The notes beneath the pieces were generated by a model. It searched no databases and was not told the DNA's origin. It was given only the letters and a program-made list of their open reading frames with translations. From positions 1 to 24,283 of IMG/VR virus record IMGVR_UViG_3300030117_000650: a stretch of DNA of 24,283 nucleotides; one strand, 5' to 3'. The stretch's first letter is position 1. Each line of letters begins with the position of its first letter. This DNA is from a virus. Shown here one piece after another: positions 1-7,124 of this stretch. A program made the position numbers and the translations under genes.

Positions 1-222
1 AAGATCATAATTACCATCAGATGCAGTAAGTGTTTGAGTTCTTTGAGCGATAGTCCATTGATTAAGGCCACGATTTGCCCAATCAGCAAATAGTAGGTTC
101 AGCGATCTTTTGGCAGTTTTGAGATCGTATCCTGTACGCATCTCTAAACCACAACGCTCAAATGCTTCTTCGATGTAATCACTTACATCAAGCTCAAAAT
201 TCGCTGAACCAGAAGTTGCCAT
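1..222 (-). CDS. Probable head-to-tail connector / tail adaptor protein, 3' end outside the window
   Basis: The frame opens at an ATG at 222 and reads without a stop to base 1, so only the first 74 residues are present. The protein begins MATSGSANFELDVSDYIEEA and continues with ERCGLEMRTGYDLKTAKRSL and then FADWANRGLNQWTI. I recognise this N-terminus from marine phage proteins placed at the end of the head-gene block, usually taken as tail adaptors of the P22 gp4 or tail-tubular type, which sit under the portal. That role is an inference from family memory and position. Its ATG overlaps the TAA of the preceding gene (TAATG), so translation is probably coupled. Confidence 0.6.
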   Translation of the reverse strand, partial: MATSGSANFELDVSDYIEEAFERCGLEMRTGYDLKTAKRSLNLLFADWANRGLNQWTIAQRTQTLTASDGNYDL

Positions 223-389
223 TATTTCTTAGCCTTACCGCCACGCATCATTTTCTTGGCTGCGCCGCCCTTTTTCATCCCCATCGCCTTGCGCGGAGAA
301 ACGTTCATAGCTGCTCCGCCACCACGCATACGACGCGCTGCCTTTTTAGCGGCTCCGCCACCCATCATCTTCTTAGCTTTTTTGACCAT
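222..389 (-). CDS. 55-aa Lys/Arg/Gly-rich protein with GGAA repeats
   Basis: The ATG at 389 is preceded by an AGAGGA Shine-Dalgarno-like sequence. The product is almost entirely K, R, M, G and A. It carries four short repeats of the type GGGAAKKAARR, GGGAAMN, KKGGAAKK and RGGKAKK. No globular domain is apparent and a nucleic-acid-binding or virion-internal role is only a guess from charge. The start lies inside the end of the upstream gene (17-bp overlap) and the stop shares a base with the next start. Similar Lys-rich tails with a GGA core recur in other proteins of this window. A random basic ORF is unlikely given the ribosome site and the coupled overlaps on both sides. Confidence 0.7.
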   Translation of the reverse strand: MVKKAKKMMGGGAAKKAARRMRGGGAAMNVSPRKAMGMKKGGAAKKMMRGGKAKK

Positions 390-840
390 TTTGGATCCTC
401 TTTTCTCGCCGGTGTAAGATAAGCTTGATGTAGTCTTCAGGCTCATAATTCTCGTAGTATCCCACTTTTTCTAGCTTTTGACTAGCATCGTCCAATTCAG
501 ATAGCCTCTGAATAAAAATGATAGCCACTTCTCCCTCAAACACCAATACCCACAAATCTTGTTTGGTGATGGAAAAGTAACTATTCATCGCCATACAGGC
601 GGCTTCTAGTTCGTCATATGAACGCTCTGGGTTCTCCTCAACGCAAACGGTTAAAGCGGTATTCGGATCAAAATTAACGCACTCATCTGCAACGCGATCC
701 CACAAATCACCGTCACAAACCACTACTTTCACGCGATTATCCATCCATGCTTTTTTGGCATAGGGACAAGAGGCAAACCCTGAATCTGGATCGACGGGGG
801 TTAAATCCTCCATGATCCAGCGACGAATCATTTCCTTCAT
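373..840 (-). CDS. 155-aa phage protein of unknown function with CPYAKKA motif
   Basis: The product starts MKEMIRRWIMEDLTPVDPDS, then GFASCPYAKKAW at about residues 21-32. Further cysteines lie at about 42, 54, 66 and 82, and the C-terminal part is acidic followed by a basic end. The CPYAKKA motif resembles a conserved N-terminal motif I associate with uncharacterised marine phage proteins, but I do not recognise a function. The start codon overlaps the stop of the upstream gene (ATGA), which supports ATG 840. Composition is ordinary, unlike its very basic neighbours on both sides. It could be a soluble enzyme or a virion accessory protein; nothing in the sequence decides this. Confidence 0.75.
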   Translation of the reverse strand: MKEMIRRWIMEDLTPVDPDSGFASCPYAKKAWMDNRVKVVVCDGDLWDRVADECVNFDPNTALTVCVEENPERSYDELEAACMAMNSYFSITKQDLWVLVFEGEVAIIFIQRLSELDDASQKLEKVGYYENYEPEDYIKLILHRREKRIQNGQKS

Positions 841-1115
841 TTCTTTTTACGTCGGACAGCCTTTACTCGGCGCGGCTTGCCTGCCGGTTGACCGATGCGT
901 TTTTTCTGGGCTATGCGTGATCTTTTTTCCGACTTTGTAAGTTCGGAAGCTGTTTTTGGAGTCTTAGAGGACACCCTTTTACTGGGGCGACAATATGGAG
1001 TACCCCGTTTTTCACCTTTGCGACGCCCACACGCCTTTCCTGTCCTAACGTCCTTCCAGTCTTCTTTGAACCATCTTTTAAGCGCAAGACCACTTTTTGT
1101 CTTTCTAACTGCCAT
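837..1115 (-). CDS. 92-aa basic phage protein with ALKRWFKEDW and CRPSKRVSSKTPKT motifs
   Basis: The product starts MAVRKTKSGLALKRWFKEDW, followed by RTGKACGRRKGEKRGTPYCRPSKRV and SSKTPKT, and ends in a run of Lys/Arg. This layout (KRWFKE.W, paired cysteines, P.CRPS, SKTPKT) is a small family found in many phages and in some large DNA viruses. I believe it corresponds to DUF5872, though the exact accession is from memory. Function is unknown; the charge fits nucleic-acid contact. ATG 1115 sits nine bases past the stop of the preceding gene, with only a weak ribosome site. A 60-aa ORF in another frame inside it looks like a shadow. Confidence 0.8.
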   Translation of the reverse strand: MAVRKTKSGLALKRWFKEDWKDVRTGKACGRRKGEKRGTPYCRPSKRVSSKTPKTASELTKSEKRSRIAQKKRIGQPAGKPRRVKAVRRKKK

Positions 1116-1123
1116 TGCTCAAA

Positions 1124-1594
1124 CTACCTACGTTGAACGTACAACCAAATAATAAAGACTATAAACGCTATAAACACCAAGGCCAAAAGCATTATGCAAA
1201 GTATCTCGACAAACTTACGCCGTCGCTCTCGTTGCCGATACAACGTCTCCTGACGTTGCTTGCGAATTCGACCCTCCATACGAACCAGTGAGTCCCAATG
1301 AGACTGACCCATGGTGAACTGAATCCATTGCTGGAGTTCTTGACGCTGTTTCTGTGCTTTAGTTTTGGCAGCGAAGACTTCAATAGCTTCTTGTTCGACG
1401 GTCTTGCCGCCAAATAACTTCTTGAAAATAGGGGGATTTTTGGCTTCTTTTTCTGCTTGGTCTAGGTCGCTCAAAGCGCCCATCCACCTAGATAAGTCGC
1501 TTGCCATAGACTCAATATCTCTGCCAATGGCGAAGCCCTTTTTCAGCGCACCAAAAGCTGCTGAAGCAGTGGCCATAGCTGTAACGGGATCCAT
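1124..1594 (-). CDS. 156-aa protein with coiled coil and C-terminal transmembrane segment
   Basis: The product starts MDPVTAMATASAAFGALKKG and has a Gln/Lys/Arg-rich helical middle (about residues 75-125) that looks coiled-coil. A strongly hydrophobic stretch at about 131-152 (ILCIMLLALVFIAFIVFIIW) is a clear membrane anchor, followed by a short basic tail. I recognise the family from marine phages, where it sits among late genes, but its role is not established. A holin- or spanin-like part in lysis, or a membrane-attached injection protein, are both possible. The ATG at 1594 overlaps the upstream stop (TAATG) and has an AAAGGTG ribosome site. Confidence 0.75.
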   Translation of the reverse strand: MDPVTAMATASAAFGALKKGFAIGRDIESMASDLSRWMGALSDLDQAEKEAKNPPIFKKLFGGKTVEQEAIEVFAAKTKAQKQRQELQQWIQFTMGQSHWDSLVRMEGRIRKQRQETLYRQRERRRKFVEILCIMLLALVFIAFIVFIIWLYVQRR

Positions 1595-1818
1595 TAGTAC
1601 ACCTTTACGTTTTTATTCACCACTTCTGGCAAACAATAAGACGTTATAAGGTTTCCTTGCCCATGAAGCCTTTTAGCAAAATAAATGCAATCATCTATAT
1701 TTCTAAATCTAAGAGGTTCGTCTTTCACTCTAACTCCGTCTAAGAAGACGTATAAGACGAAGACATGAATTATCTCAATTTTGTCGCCTTCCTTCGGCGC
1801 TCCATCACAGAGCCACAC
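1594..1818 (-). CDS. Small phage protein of unknown function, start uncertain
   Basis: The conserved-looking part is VFVLYVFLDGVRV, LRFRNIDDCIYFAKRLHG and the cysteine-containing end SYCLPEVVNKNVKVY, a pattern I know from short marine phage proteins of unknown role. The reading frame has no good ATG. The listed start is a GTG at 1818 whose ribosome site is too close, and it would overlap the upstream gene by 49 bases. A rarer start such as the ATT near 1779, just after a GAAGG, would remove most of the overlap. The stop is coupled to the next gene by TAATG. A gene here is likely, the exact start is not settled. Confidence 0.55.
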   Translation of the reverse strand: MWLCDGAPKEGDKIEIIHVFVLYVFLDGVRVKDEPLRFRNIDDCIYFAKRLHGQGNLITSYCLPEVVNKNVKVY

Positions 1819-2117
1819 CCTCTTGCGATCATGCCGTCTTTTGGTTGTTTATTGACCTTACGCTTCCGTGTCTGCATTTCAGCCGCTACTGCACCGCCAA
1901 CTTCCATCTTCTTGGCCTTCTTCTTCTTTTTGCCTCCGGTGCCATAGTTAGCAGCGCCGACCTTTCGGCATTTTGCGATAGCCCCACTTGCATATGCGCT
2001 CGGAAAAACTCTGTAGCGCGCCTTAACCTTATGATAACAAGCGTCTTTTGGCATGTTCTTCCCCTTCTGTGGTGGGTTAGATATTTGTTTGCTCATCTGT
2101 GAGCGGCCAATAGCCAT
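1770..2117 (-). CDS. Basic phage protein with DACYHKVKARYRVFPSAYAS motif
   Basis: The core is MPKDACYHKVKARYRVFPSA, then YASGAIAKCRKVGAANYG, followed by a poly-Lys run, a VGGAVAAEM element and a basic tail. The core is a short conserved family that recurs in marine phages and some large viruses; function is unknown and the two cysteines could bind metal. ATG 2117 shares a base with the TGA of the upstream gene, so coupled translation from there is my first choice. A second start at 2054 begins exactly at MPKDACY and has its own AAGGGG ribosome site. The GGAV element links it to other basic proteins of this genome. Confidence 0.72.
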   Translation of the reverse strand: MAIGRSQMSKQISNPPQKGKNMPKDACYHKVKARYRVFPSAYASGAIAKCRKVGAANYGTGGKKKKKAKKMEVGGAVAAEMQTRKRKVNKQPKDGMIARGCGSVMERRRKATKLR

Positions 2118-2275
2118 CAGATTAACTGTTCCAATCCAGCGGCCAGCACAATGAGAATCATTATCCCCCACATACGATTGTCTAATGATTTCAGCTTGTC
2201 CTGAATATCAGCATATCTTTCGCTGCAATCAGATTCATGCTTTTCCAAAAGCTTTAATACTTCATCGGCCTTCAT
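2117..2275 (-). CDS. 52-aa membrane protein with N-terminal coiled coil
   Basis: This small gene reads MKADEVLKLLEKHESDCSER and then ADIQDKLKSLDNRMWGIM, ending ILIVLAAGLEQLI. It has an amphipathic helical first half and one C-terminal transmembrane helix (about residues 35-50). That layout is like XhlA-type haemolysin-associated proteins and related small phage lysis accessory proteins, in which a cytoplasmic coiled coil is tied to the inner membrane. The start is coupled to the preceding stop (TAATG) and its own stop overlaps the next ATG (TGATG), which supports both ends. The functional reading is an inference from topology. Confidence 0.72.
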   Translation of the reverse strand: MKADEVLKLLEKHESDCSERYADIQDKLKSLDNRMWGIMILIVLAAGLEQLI

Positions 2276-2559
2276 TAACACTTCCACCTTTTACGAGCTT
2301 GACGAAGACGAGAATTAGGATTCTTCGCTGCTTTTGGAAACTTTTTCATCTGTCCAGCAGAACGAGCGCAGAAAGACTTTCTTCGCTTTGCCGCCGCACT
2401 TCCGGGCTTAACCTTGCCTGTAACAGCAGTTTTAAGCTTAGAGCCGGGGTTTTTTCTTCGATACGCCGCCACCCCAGCCTTAGTCATTCCCGCCCCAGCT
2501 TTTGTGGGGCGGAAATTCTTTTTATTGCGCGGCGGCATCTTTGCCTTGCGCCTAGCCAT
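2275..2559 (-). CDS. 94-aa highly basic conserved phage protein (MPPRNKKNFRP family)
   Basis: The product runs MARRKAKMPPRNKKNFRPTK, AGAGMTKAGVAAYRRKNPGS, then KLKTAVTGKVKPGSAAAKRR, KSFCARSAGQMKKFPKAAKN and ends RQARKRWKC. I recognise it as a small conserved family in marine phages (I believe DUF6321, from memory). About a third of the residues are Lys or Arg, and the SFCARSAGQMKK segment is the most family-specific part. Function is unknown; a DNA-associated or packaged protein is plausible. Both ends are coupled to neighbours by TAATG overlaps. Confidence 0.85.
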   Translation of the reverse strand: MARRKAKMPPRNKKNFRPTKAGAGMTKAGVAAYRRKNPGSKLKTAVTGKVKPGSAAAKRRKSFCARSAGQMKKFPKAAKNPNSRLRQARKRWKC

Positions 2560-2975
2560 TATGCGTACTCTTTACGCATATACAGGATGATGGTGTAGGT
2601 ATCAGCGCTACTGTGACCAACCGTAGTAAAGTTAATATCACCAGTTTTGCCAGATCCAGCGTTGTTAGTTAATCCACCAAACAACGAGTAATCGTGATTA
2701 CCACTTTGATTCTCGCCAAGCTCAATACAAAAAGCATCTGAAGATGCGTCAAAAAGAATTTGCACCTTCATGCCAATGCACTGCCACCAAATTCTTTCTA
2801 TGGCAACACCAGTGCATGTTTTTTGATTGCCTGTATTAGAGGTTGAAGCTCTTAAAGCACTAACATCAACTTTTGTAACAGCAGATTCACCACTACCATC
2901 GCTAACATTGGTGAATTTCATCACCGCATAGCGATCACCGTCGATAAGAGTTTGAGAGGTTACGGCATCAGCCAT
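2559..2975 (-). CDS. Probable virion protein of unknown role (VGHSSADTYTI family)
   Basis: The 138-aa product is low in charge and rich in Ser, Thr, Gly and beta-branched residues. Marker segments are MKFTNVSDGSGESAVTKVDV, CTGVAIERIWWQCIGMKVQI, LTNNAGSGKTGDINFTTVGH and DTYTIILYMRKEYA. These are typical of an all-beta protein family that I know next to capsid genes of marine phages. A decoration, fibre-base or other surface protein is likely, but not proven. ATG 2975 has a GGGAGG ribosome site. It is co-oriented with the Ser/Gly-rich protein upstream and starts 11 bases after it. Confidence 0.72.
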   Translation of the reverse strand: MADAVTSQTLIDGDRYAVMKFTNVSDGSGESAVTKVDVSALRASTSNTGNQKTCTGVAIERIWWQCIGMKVQILFDASSDAFCIELGENQSGNHDYSLFGGLTNNAGSGKTGDINFTTVGHSSADTYTIILYMRKEYA

Positions 2976-2986
2976 TTACGCCTCCC

Positions 2987-3442
2987 TTATTCTACGCCGT
3001 TATTGGCCATCGCGTATGTCAAGATGCCTGTAAAAGTTCCGCCAGAGGCCGCAGAAGATCCTACGTTGCCAGTAACGGTAGCATCAGCCGCGAGGCCGCC
3101 AGCAACAGCCAAAGCGCCGTCAGCGCCTTTTAAAGAGCCTTTTGTATCAGCATCTACTTCATTGAAAAGGCCATCAGGATCAGCGGATGTGCCAATGTCT
3201 ACAGTAGGATTGGTTCCACCAGTAGCGCCGCCAATTGACATAACCGAAATTGGCATCGCGCCAGCCGGTAGAACTAATGTCTCACCAGAGGAAGATGACG
3301 TGCCAATGCGAACACTGGTAGCACCAGTGGCAGTTGGATCAAATGAAAATTGAACAGATTGCACCATCACACCGGGGGTGTGAGTGCCTTTGAGGCCGCC
3401 GCCGTAAGAACGAACAACGCCTTGAAAGGTAGTATTTGCCAT
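2987..3442 (-). CDS. Gly/Ala/Ser-rich probable virion protein
   Basis: ATG 3442 is chosen because it has an AGGAGT ribosome site seven bases upstream; the frame is open further, but no such signal precedes the longer start. The 151-aa product starts MANTTFQGVVRSYGGGLKGT, has a mid segment GASSVRIGTSSS-like in beta-rich composition, and ends with TFTGILTYAMANNGVE. It has almost no cysteine and few charges, typical of phage head-decoration or fibre proteins. It is the first gene after the terminator that follows the major capsid gene, so it may be expressed separately from the capsid. Confidence 0.68.
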   Translation of the reverse strand: MANTTFQGVVRSYGGGLKGTHTPGVMVQSVQFSFDPTATGATSVRIGTSSSSGETLVLPAGAMPISVMSIGGATGGTNPTVDIGTSADPDGLFNEVDADTKGSLKGADGALAVAGGLAADATVTGNVGSSAASGGTFTGILTYAMANNGVE

Positions 3443-3510
3443 TTTGTACTCCTGTCGTGGCAAGTGTCAGATTCACAATGAATCTGTCAGGGACAAAAAA
3501 ACTATACACA

Positions 3511-3539
3511 AAAAAAGGGCGACTGAAAAGCCGCCCTTT
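3511..3539 (-). terminator. Rho-independent terminator downstream of the capsid gene
   Basis: On the minus strand the sequence forms AAAGGGCG, a loop of about ten bases, then CGCCCTTT and a run of T. It lies between the major capsid stop (3558) and the next gene (3442), with a GAACATTTGTTC element just before it. It would limit transcription into the distal genes. Confidence 0.8.
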
Positions 3540-3557
3540 CCGAACATTTGTTCTGGT

Positions 3558-4466
3558 TTATGCGCCGGGCGAACCAAACACACAACGCGGATCAGAGAAG
3601 CCGAAGCTATAACGCTCACGAGCCTTGAAACGCATATTACCAGTATCGAAGTCAGCTTCCATGTTGGTAGCCAATGGCGCACGTTCAAAGTGCTTAAAGC
3701 CATTTGGAGCATCCGTCTTGATGAAGAAGGCATCCGGGTCAGTCAGGAAGTGATTGATGGTATAACCATCAGGCAGCATACCCATGTTCCGAAGTGCGTT
3801 CACATCATTATCAGAAGTACCAACGCGAAGAGTCGATTCTAGCAGACGATCAGCAATAAACTGAAGCTGCGGTGGAATGATCAGCTTCATGCCACGAAGG
3901 GCAATGATCATGTTCCGCTCATCAACGAAAGTGGAGATGTCGATAAGAGCATTCTCCAGAGAAGTTTCGTTGAGGTCAGCCGCAACAGAAGGCTCATTAC
4001 GGAAAGTGCCTCCACCAGCAAGCGGGTGGTCAGTAGCGCAAAGCTCTTTACCATCACCGCCAGTAAAGCTGCTGCTGAACGCATTGTTCAGTGTTGCAGC
4101 GGCCTTAACCTGCTTAGTGTGAGCCATGGAACGTGCCAAGGCACGAGTATAACGAGCGCCAAGGCGGTCGTACAAGTTGTCTTCCATAGCCTCTTCTGTC
4201 AGCGCAAACGCCAAAGCAATTGTCTCGTGTGTATAACGAGCAGTATATGCCTCGGAAGCAGAATCGAATGCGACTCCAGCACCTTCCGACTTGGTGTTTG
4301 CATTTCCAAAGCCGACCAACATCACTTCTTCTTCAAATGCACGATCTGAAGATTCTGTTTCGTAGATTTCGGCATGTTCGGCATCGTAACGATCATATTC
4401 CATTCCGAACAGAACGTTGAGGCCGGGTTCTAGCTCTTTCGCTAGTTGAGCGCGAGAAATAGCCAT
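3558..4466 (-). CDS. Major capsid protein, Mu gpT-like HK97-fold family
   Basis: The 302-aa product is acidic and has the usual features of the gpT-like major head family: TEEAMEDNLYDRLGARYTRA at about residue 89, followed by ARSMAHTKQVKAAATLNNAF, the CATDHPLAGGGTFRNEPSVA segment, and GMKLIIPPQLQFIADRLLES. These segments correspond to the spine helix and central domain of HK97-fold subunits of this group. ATG 4466 follows an AGGGAGG ribosome site. Upstream lie a probable second head protein and the scaffold, the order expected for capsid assembly. No delta domain or protease segment is visible. A strong terminator follows the gene, consistent with a highly expressed transcript. Confidence 0.9.
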   Translation of the reverse strand: MAISRAQLAKELEPGLNVLFGMEYDRYDAEHAEIYETESSDRAFEEEVMLVGFGNANTKSEGAGVAFDSASEAYTARYTHETIALAFALTEEAMEDNLYDRLGARYTRALARSMAHTKQVKAAATLNNAFSSSFTGGDGKELCATDHPLAGGGTFRNEPSVAADLNETSLENALIDISTFVDERNMIIALRGMKLIIPPQLQFIADRLLESTLRVGTSDNDVNALRNMGMLPDGYTINHFLTDPDAFFIKTDAPNGFKHFERAPLATNMEADFDTGNMRFKARERYSFGFSDPRCVFGSPGA

Positions 4467-4478
4467 CGATCAGCCTCC

Positions 4479-5063
4479 CTATGCTAATCCAGCGCTTTTA
4501 ACGCCGAATATATGGTTTTGAATAACGCATAGAACATTTGTTGCATCGGAGGATACATCGTTATTCTCTGGATCCTCAGAAATGTCTATCACCTTAACTG
4601 ACAAAGTTGTACCTGTGCCACCGTCAGCGACATTCAACTCTGCACCAGAGATGCCAGTTGTTGTGCTTCCAGAGGTGGTATAAACAATGTCAAAGTTTCC
4701 GAACAAGTCAGCAACAGGGAATGCAGCATTACACTGAATTTCAAAAACAACCATAGGGTCATCAATGACAAAAGCAATAATGTCAGAAGCATTAGTGCTT
4801 GCGGGATAGAAGTTAGAGAACTTCTGCTCACCAGTTGTCGGATCAGTGTACTGACATCCATTAAACACACCAACGATTGGCACTGTGCCACCATCAGCAT
4901 GAACTTCGATTCCACCGCCAGTAACTTGAGCAACCATATCACCTTGGAAGATGTTGGTATCATAGTTAGCAGCGATACGATAACGGCTTTGCCCACCGGT
5001 ATAAGGGGTTCCCCCTATCCTTTTTACGGGGCGCATGCCAAAAGCGGCATCGTTATTTGCCAT
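4479..5063 (-). CDS. Probable head protein next to the major capsid gene
   Basis: The 194-aa product starts MANNDAAFGMRPVKRIGGTP, then GQSRYRIAANYDTNIFQGDM. Later segments are VGVFNGCQYTDPTTGEQKFS, NFYPASTNASDIIAFVIDDP and VFEIQCNAAFPVADLFGNFD. It is acidic, Gly/Thr-rich and probably all-beta. I recognise the family from the same position in marine phages, directly before the major capsid gene. A capsid stabilising or decorating role is the best guess. It starts with an AGGAGC ribosome site after an 11-base gap and ends 13 bases before the capsid start, so the two are probably made together. Confidence 0.75.
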   Translation of the reverse strand: MANNDAAFGMRPVKRIGGTPYTGGQSRYRIAANYDTNIFQGDMVAQVTGGGIEVHADGGTVPIVGVFNGCQYTDPTTGEQKFSNFYPASTNASDIIAFVIDDPMVVFEIQCNAAFPVADLFGNFDIVYTTSGSTTTGISGAELNVADGGTGTTLSVKVIDISEDPENNDVSSDATNVLCVIQNHIFGVKSAGLA

Positions 5064-5073
5064 TTTTTAGCTC

Positions 5074-5535
5074 CTAATTGTCAGCTACCTTTGGGCCTCC
5101 GAAAGACACAGAGGTAGAGCGTTGCGGTTTAAGCTTTGGCATCGCGGCATTGGATTCACGCATCCAATCACGATCCACAGCTTCCATCTGATTTTGAGTT
5201 ACGCCCTCATAGTGAGAGTTCCTCTGATCCGCAATTTCTTCTGGGATTCTTGCGAGAAGAAGACCCCCAACGCCAATTACGCCAGCGTTTTTGCCTTCAT
5301 CAATCACAGGCGCATCAAACTCAGGATAATCTTCAGCACGAACTAACTCATATCCTTCACGACGACGCTTATGAATGTTGTTCCGGTCATCGTATTCCAT
5401 GACCGACTCTCGAATCCACCTGTGTTTATACCCTACAGGAGCTTCGGGTGCTTCAAGCGTTGAGGGTGGTTTCCAATCGGCAGTACGCATCTCTGTTTCA
5501 CGGGTTTGCGAATCCCGACTTGCACGATTAGTCAT
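5074..5535 (-). CDS. Conserved phage protein of the capsid operon, unknown function
   Basis: The 153-aa product starts MTNRASRDSQTRETEMRTAD followed by WKPPSTL and HRWIRES. The second half contains GYELVRAEDYPEFDAPVIDE, then GVGGLLLARIPEEIADQRNS. This order (RASRDSQTRE, W.PP, WIR.S, then GGLLL..P.E...QR) is a family I know from marine phages, located between scaffold and major capsid. It is hydrophilic, with no signal peptide or membrane segment. Its location argues for a head-assembly or portal-vertex protein, but I have no functional evidence. Its ATG overlaps the stop of the scaffold gene. Confidence 0.7.
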   Translation of the reverse strand: MTNRASRDSQTRETEMRTADWKPPSTLEAPEAPVGYKHRWIRESVMEYDDRNNIHKRRREGYELVRAEDYPEFDAPVIDEGKNAGVIGVGGLLLARIPEEIADQRNSHYEGVTQNQMEAVDRDWMRESNAAMPKLKPQRSTSVSFGGPKVADN

Positions 5536-6437
5536 CAGGCACTCCTCTGCTTTTCAAGCCTAGAAACCTCTTGAGCATACTTCTCCAGAGGAATTTTCAT
5601 TTTGGTTGCAAATGCAACCTGACCGGGAGTTAACTCCACCGTTTTTTTGCCGCCCTTTCTGGTAGCTGACCGTCCACTGGACGCAGGAGCAACGGCAGGG
5701 GCGTTCTGCCTATTGCCCTGTGATTTATCAAGAAAAGCGCTCATACGCTTGTCAATCTCTGCATAATATTCGTCTGTAGATGGATCAAACCCTTCTGATC
5801 CAACAATTTGCTCATGGATGCCCTGTGCAGCACCTGTAAGCGCTCTATCTGTTCCAAACCAAGGATTTTGCTTCATCCATGATTGAAGCTTTGGATCAAG
5901 CTCCTCTACCCGCTGCACTTGTTGCTTCTGAGGCTCTTGAATTTGTTCTGGTTGTTGCGCTTGCTGCTCAGAACGAGCTTTTTGTACACGCAATCTTTCT
6001 TTTTCAACGGCCAATTGTGCTAATGCAGCATTTGCTTCAGCGATTTTATCGGTATCGCCAGCATCATACGCCTCTTTCAGAATACGCTTTGCAGCGACCT
6101 CTTGAGTTTCCACACGAGAGCCATATTCATTGATATAGCCCTTGTCCAGATCCTCCAGACGCTTGCGAAGCTCTTCATTCTGAGCCTTCATTTGATTAGC
6201 GTAATTATAAGCGGCTTCACTCTCTTCAAGAGCCTGCTTACGTTTGGCCGTCAGTTGATTAATGCGCTTCTGCACATTGTCACTGTAATTTTCTAGCTCT
6301 GAATCCTGATCTTCAGAATCACGAACAATTGTTCCTGTTTCTTCTGAATCTTGAGCTTCGACTTTTACTTCGCCGCCTTGCTCTTCAAATTCTACAGAAA
6401 CATTTTGCTCTTCAGCTTGTTGGTTTTCTTCGTTCAT
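5535..6437 (-). CDS. Capsid scaffolding protein
   Basis: The product is about 300 aa, rich in Glu, Gln, Ala and Lys, and mostly helical. The N-terminal 50 residues are very acidic. About residues 50-165 form a long coiled coil (SDNVQKRINQLTAKRKQALE onward), then a Gln-rich linker. A conserved patch follows, KLQSWMKQNPWFGTDRALTG, and the basic C-terminal end carries TPGQVAFATKMKIPLEKYAQ. Scaffolds of this class organise capsid subunits and leave before or during packaging. ATG 6437 was chosen because GGAG lies seven bases upstream; a GTG at 6452 and an ATG at 6443 have poorer spacing. The gene sits three reading frames before the major capsid. The core of a GAACAATTGTTC element lies inside it at 6323. 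Confidence 0.85.
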   Translation of the reverse strand: MNEENQQAEEQNVSVEFEEQGGEVKVEAQDSEETGTIVRDSEDQDSELENYSDNVQKRINQLTAKRKQALEESEAAYNYANQMKAQNEELRKRLEDLDKGYINEYGSRVETQEVAAKRILKEAYDAGDTDKIAEANAALAQLAVEKERLRVQKARSEQQAQQPEQIQEPQKQQVQRVEELDPKLQSWMKQNPWFGTDRALTGAAQGIHEQIVGSEGFDPSTDEYYAEIDKRMSAFLDKSQGNRQNAPAVAPASSGRSATRKGGKKTVELTPGQVAFATKMKIPLEKYAQEVSRLEKQRSA

Positions 6438-6451
6438 TGCCATGCTCCACA

Positions 6452-6934
6452 CTATACATACGAAATATCGGCAGGGTCAAGGATAGTAGCGATAATGTTA
6501 TCGTCATTTATGAGGCGAACCTCTAAACCATCCACTTTAAACCTATTTCCTGCATATCTACCCATAAGAACCCAAGATTTTTCACCACACCATGCCCCTG
6601 TTGGGAATTTTTGGGCATCTTTGTATGCGTCTGGGCCGACTTTTACGACGTAAGCTGCAACAGTTGCGAAACTTTCGCGCTCCCGCACTTTATCTGGGAT
6701 GATAATGCCTCCAGCGGTCTTAGCTTTCATGTAATAAGGAATTACAAGCAAGCGATATCCAACAGGTTGAGGCAACCGGTCAAGAGCAGAAGCCTCCATC
6801 TTTGATGGGTCTTCATTATTCTTGCTATCGGCCTCATCATCTTGGAAGGCTTGATTAATCGCTGGGGGGATATCTGTCTTTGGAGCTTCAGGAGATTTTG
6901 TCATTCTCTCCGGTACAAATAGCTTTTTAGCCAT
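6452..6934 (-). CDS. GroES-like co-chaperonin (Cpn10 fold)
   Basis: Residues from about 54 onward follow the Cpn10 pattern: LPQPVGYRLLVIPYYMKAKT, AGGIIIPDKVRERESFATVA (equivalent of the GroES mobile loop with its GGI.L/I.P), then YVVKVGPDAY, and VLMGRYAGNRFKVDGLEVRL near the C-terminus. The first ~50 residues are an acidic, probably disordered extension that bacterial GroES does not have. GroES caps the GroEL chamber. Phage versions such as T4 gp31 replace the host GroES to let capsid protein fold, and the position just before scaffold and capsid fits that. No GroEL gene is in the window. The start overlaps the stop of the upstream gene by eight bases. Confidence 0.82.
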   Translation of the reverse strand: MAKKLFVPERMTKSPEAPKTDIPPAINQAFQDDEADSKNNEDPSKMEASALDRLPQPVGYRLLVIPYYMKAKTAGGIIIPDKVRERESFATVAAYVVKVGPDAYKDAQKFPTGAWCGEKSWVLMGRYAGNRFKVDGLEVRLINDDNIIATILDPADISYV

Positions 6935-7124
6935 CTTCTAGTTCCACACCTTTCATCGCGGCTCTAATAAGATCCTCACATTGAGTCAGTCCGCGTACTT
7001 GACCCACTATGAACCGGTAGTCCTGAATGGTTTCTACCGCACCATCCGCCAGCCTTTGCGTCATGTCCGCTTTTTGCTGACGTATGTCCTTTAGCAGATA
7101 CTCTGCAAGATTCAGAGCGTCCAT
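6927..7124 (-). CDS. 65-aa helical phage protein, unknown function
   Basis: The product reads MDALNLAEYLLKDIRQQKAD, MTQRLADGAVETIQDYRFIV and GQVRGLTQCEDLIRAAMKGV with a short acidic end. It is predicted to be all helix, without membrane segment. I recognise the pattern YRF.VGQ.RGL..CED from small proteins between holin and head genes of marine phages, but its function is not known. Its start shares a base with the stop of the holin-like gene and its end overlaps the GroES-like start, so it is held in a strictly coupled row. Confidence 0.72.
   Translation of the reverse strand: MDALNLAEYLLKDIRQQKADMTQRLADGAVETIQDYRFIVGQVRGLTQCEDLIRAAMKGVELEDG

Noticed and set aside
911-1093. A second, overlapping basic ORF inside the 92-aa gene
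   Set aside because: Unlike the pair at 8091-8355, it matches no family I know and has no clear ribosome site or coupling to neighbours.
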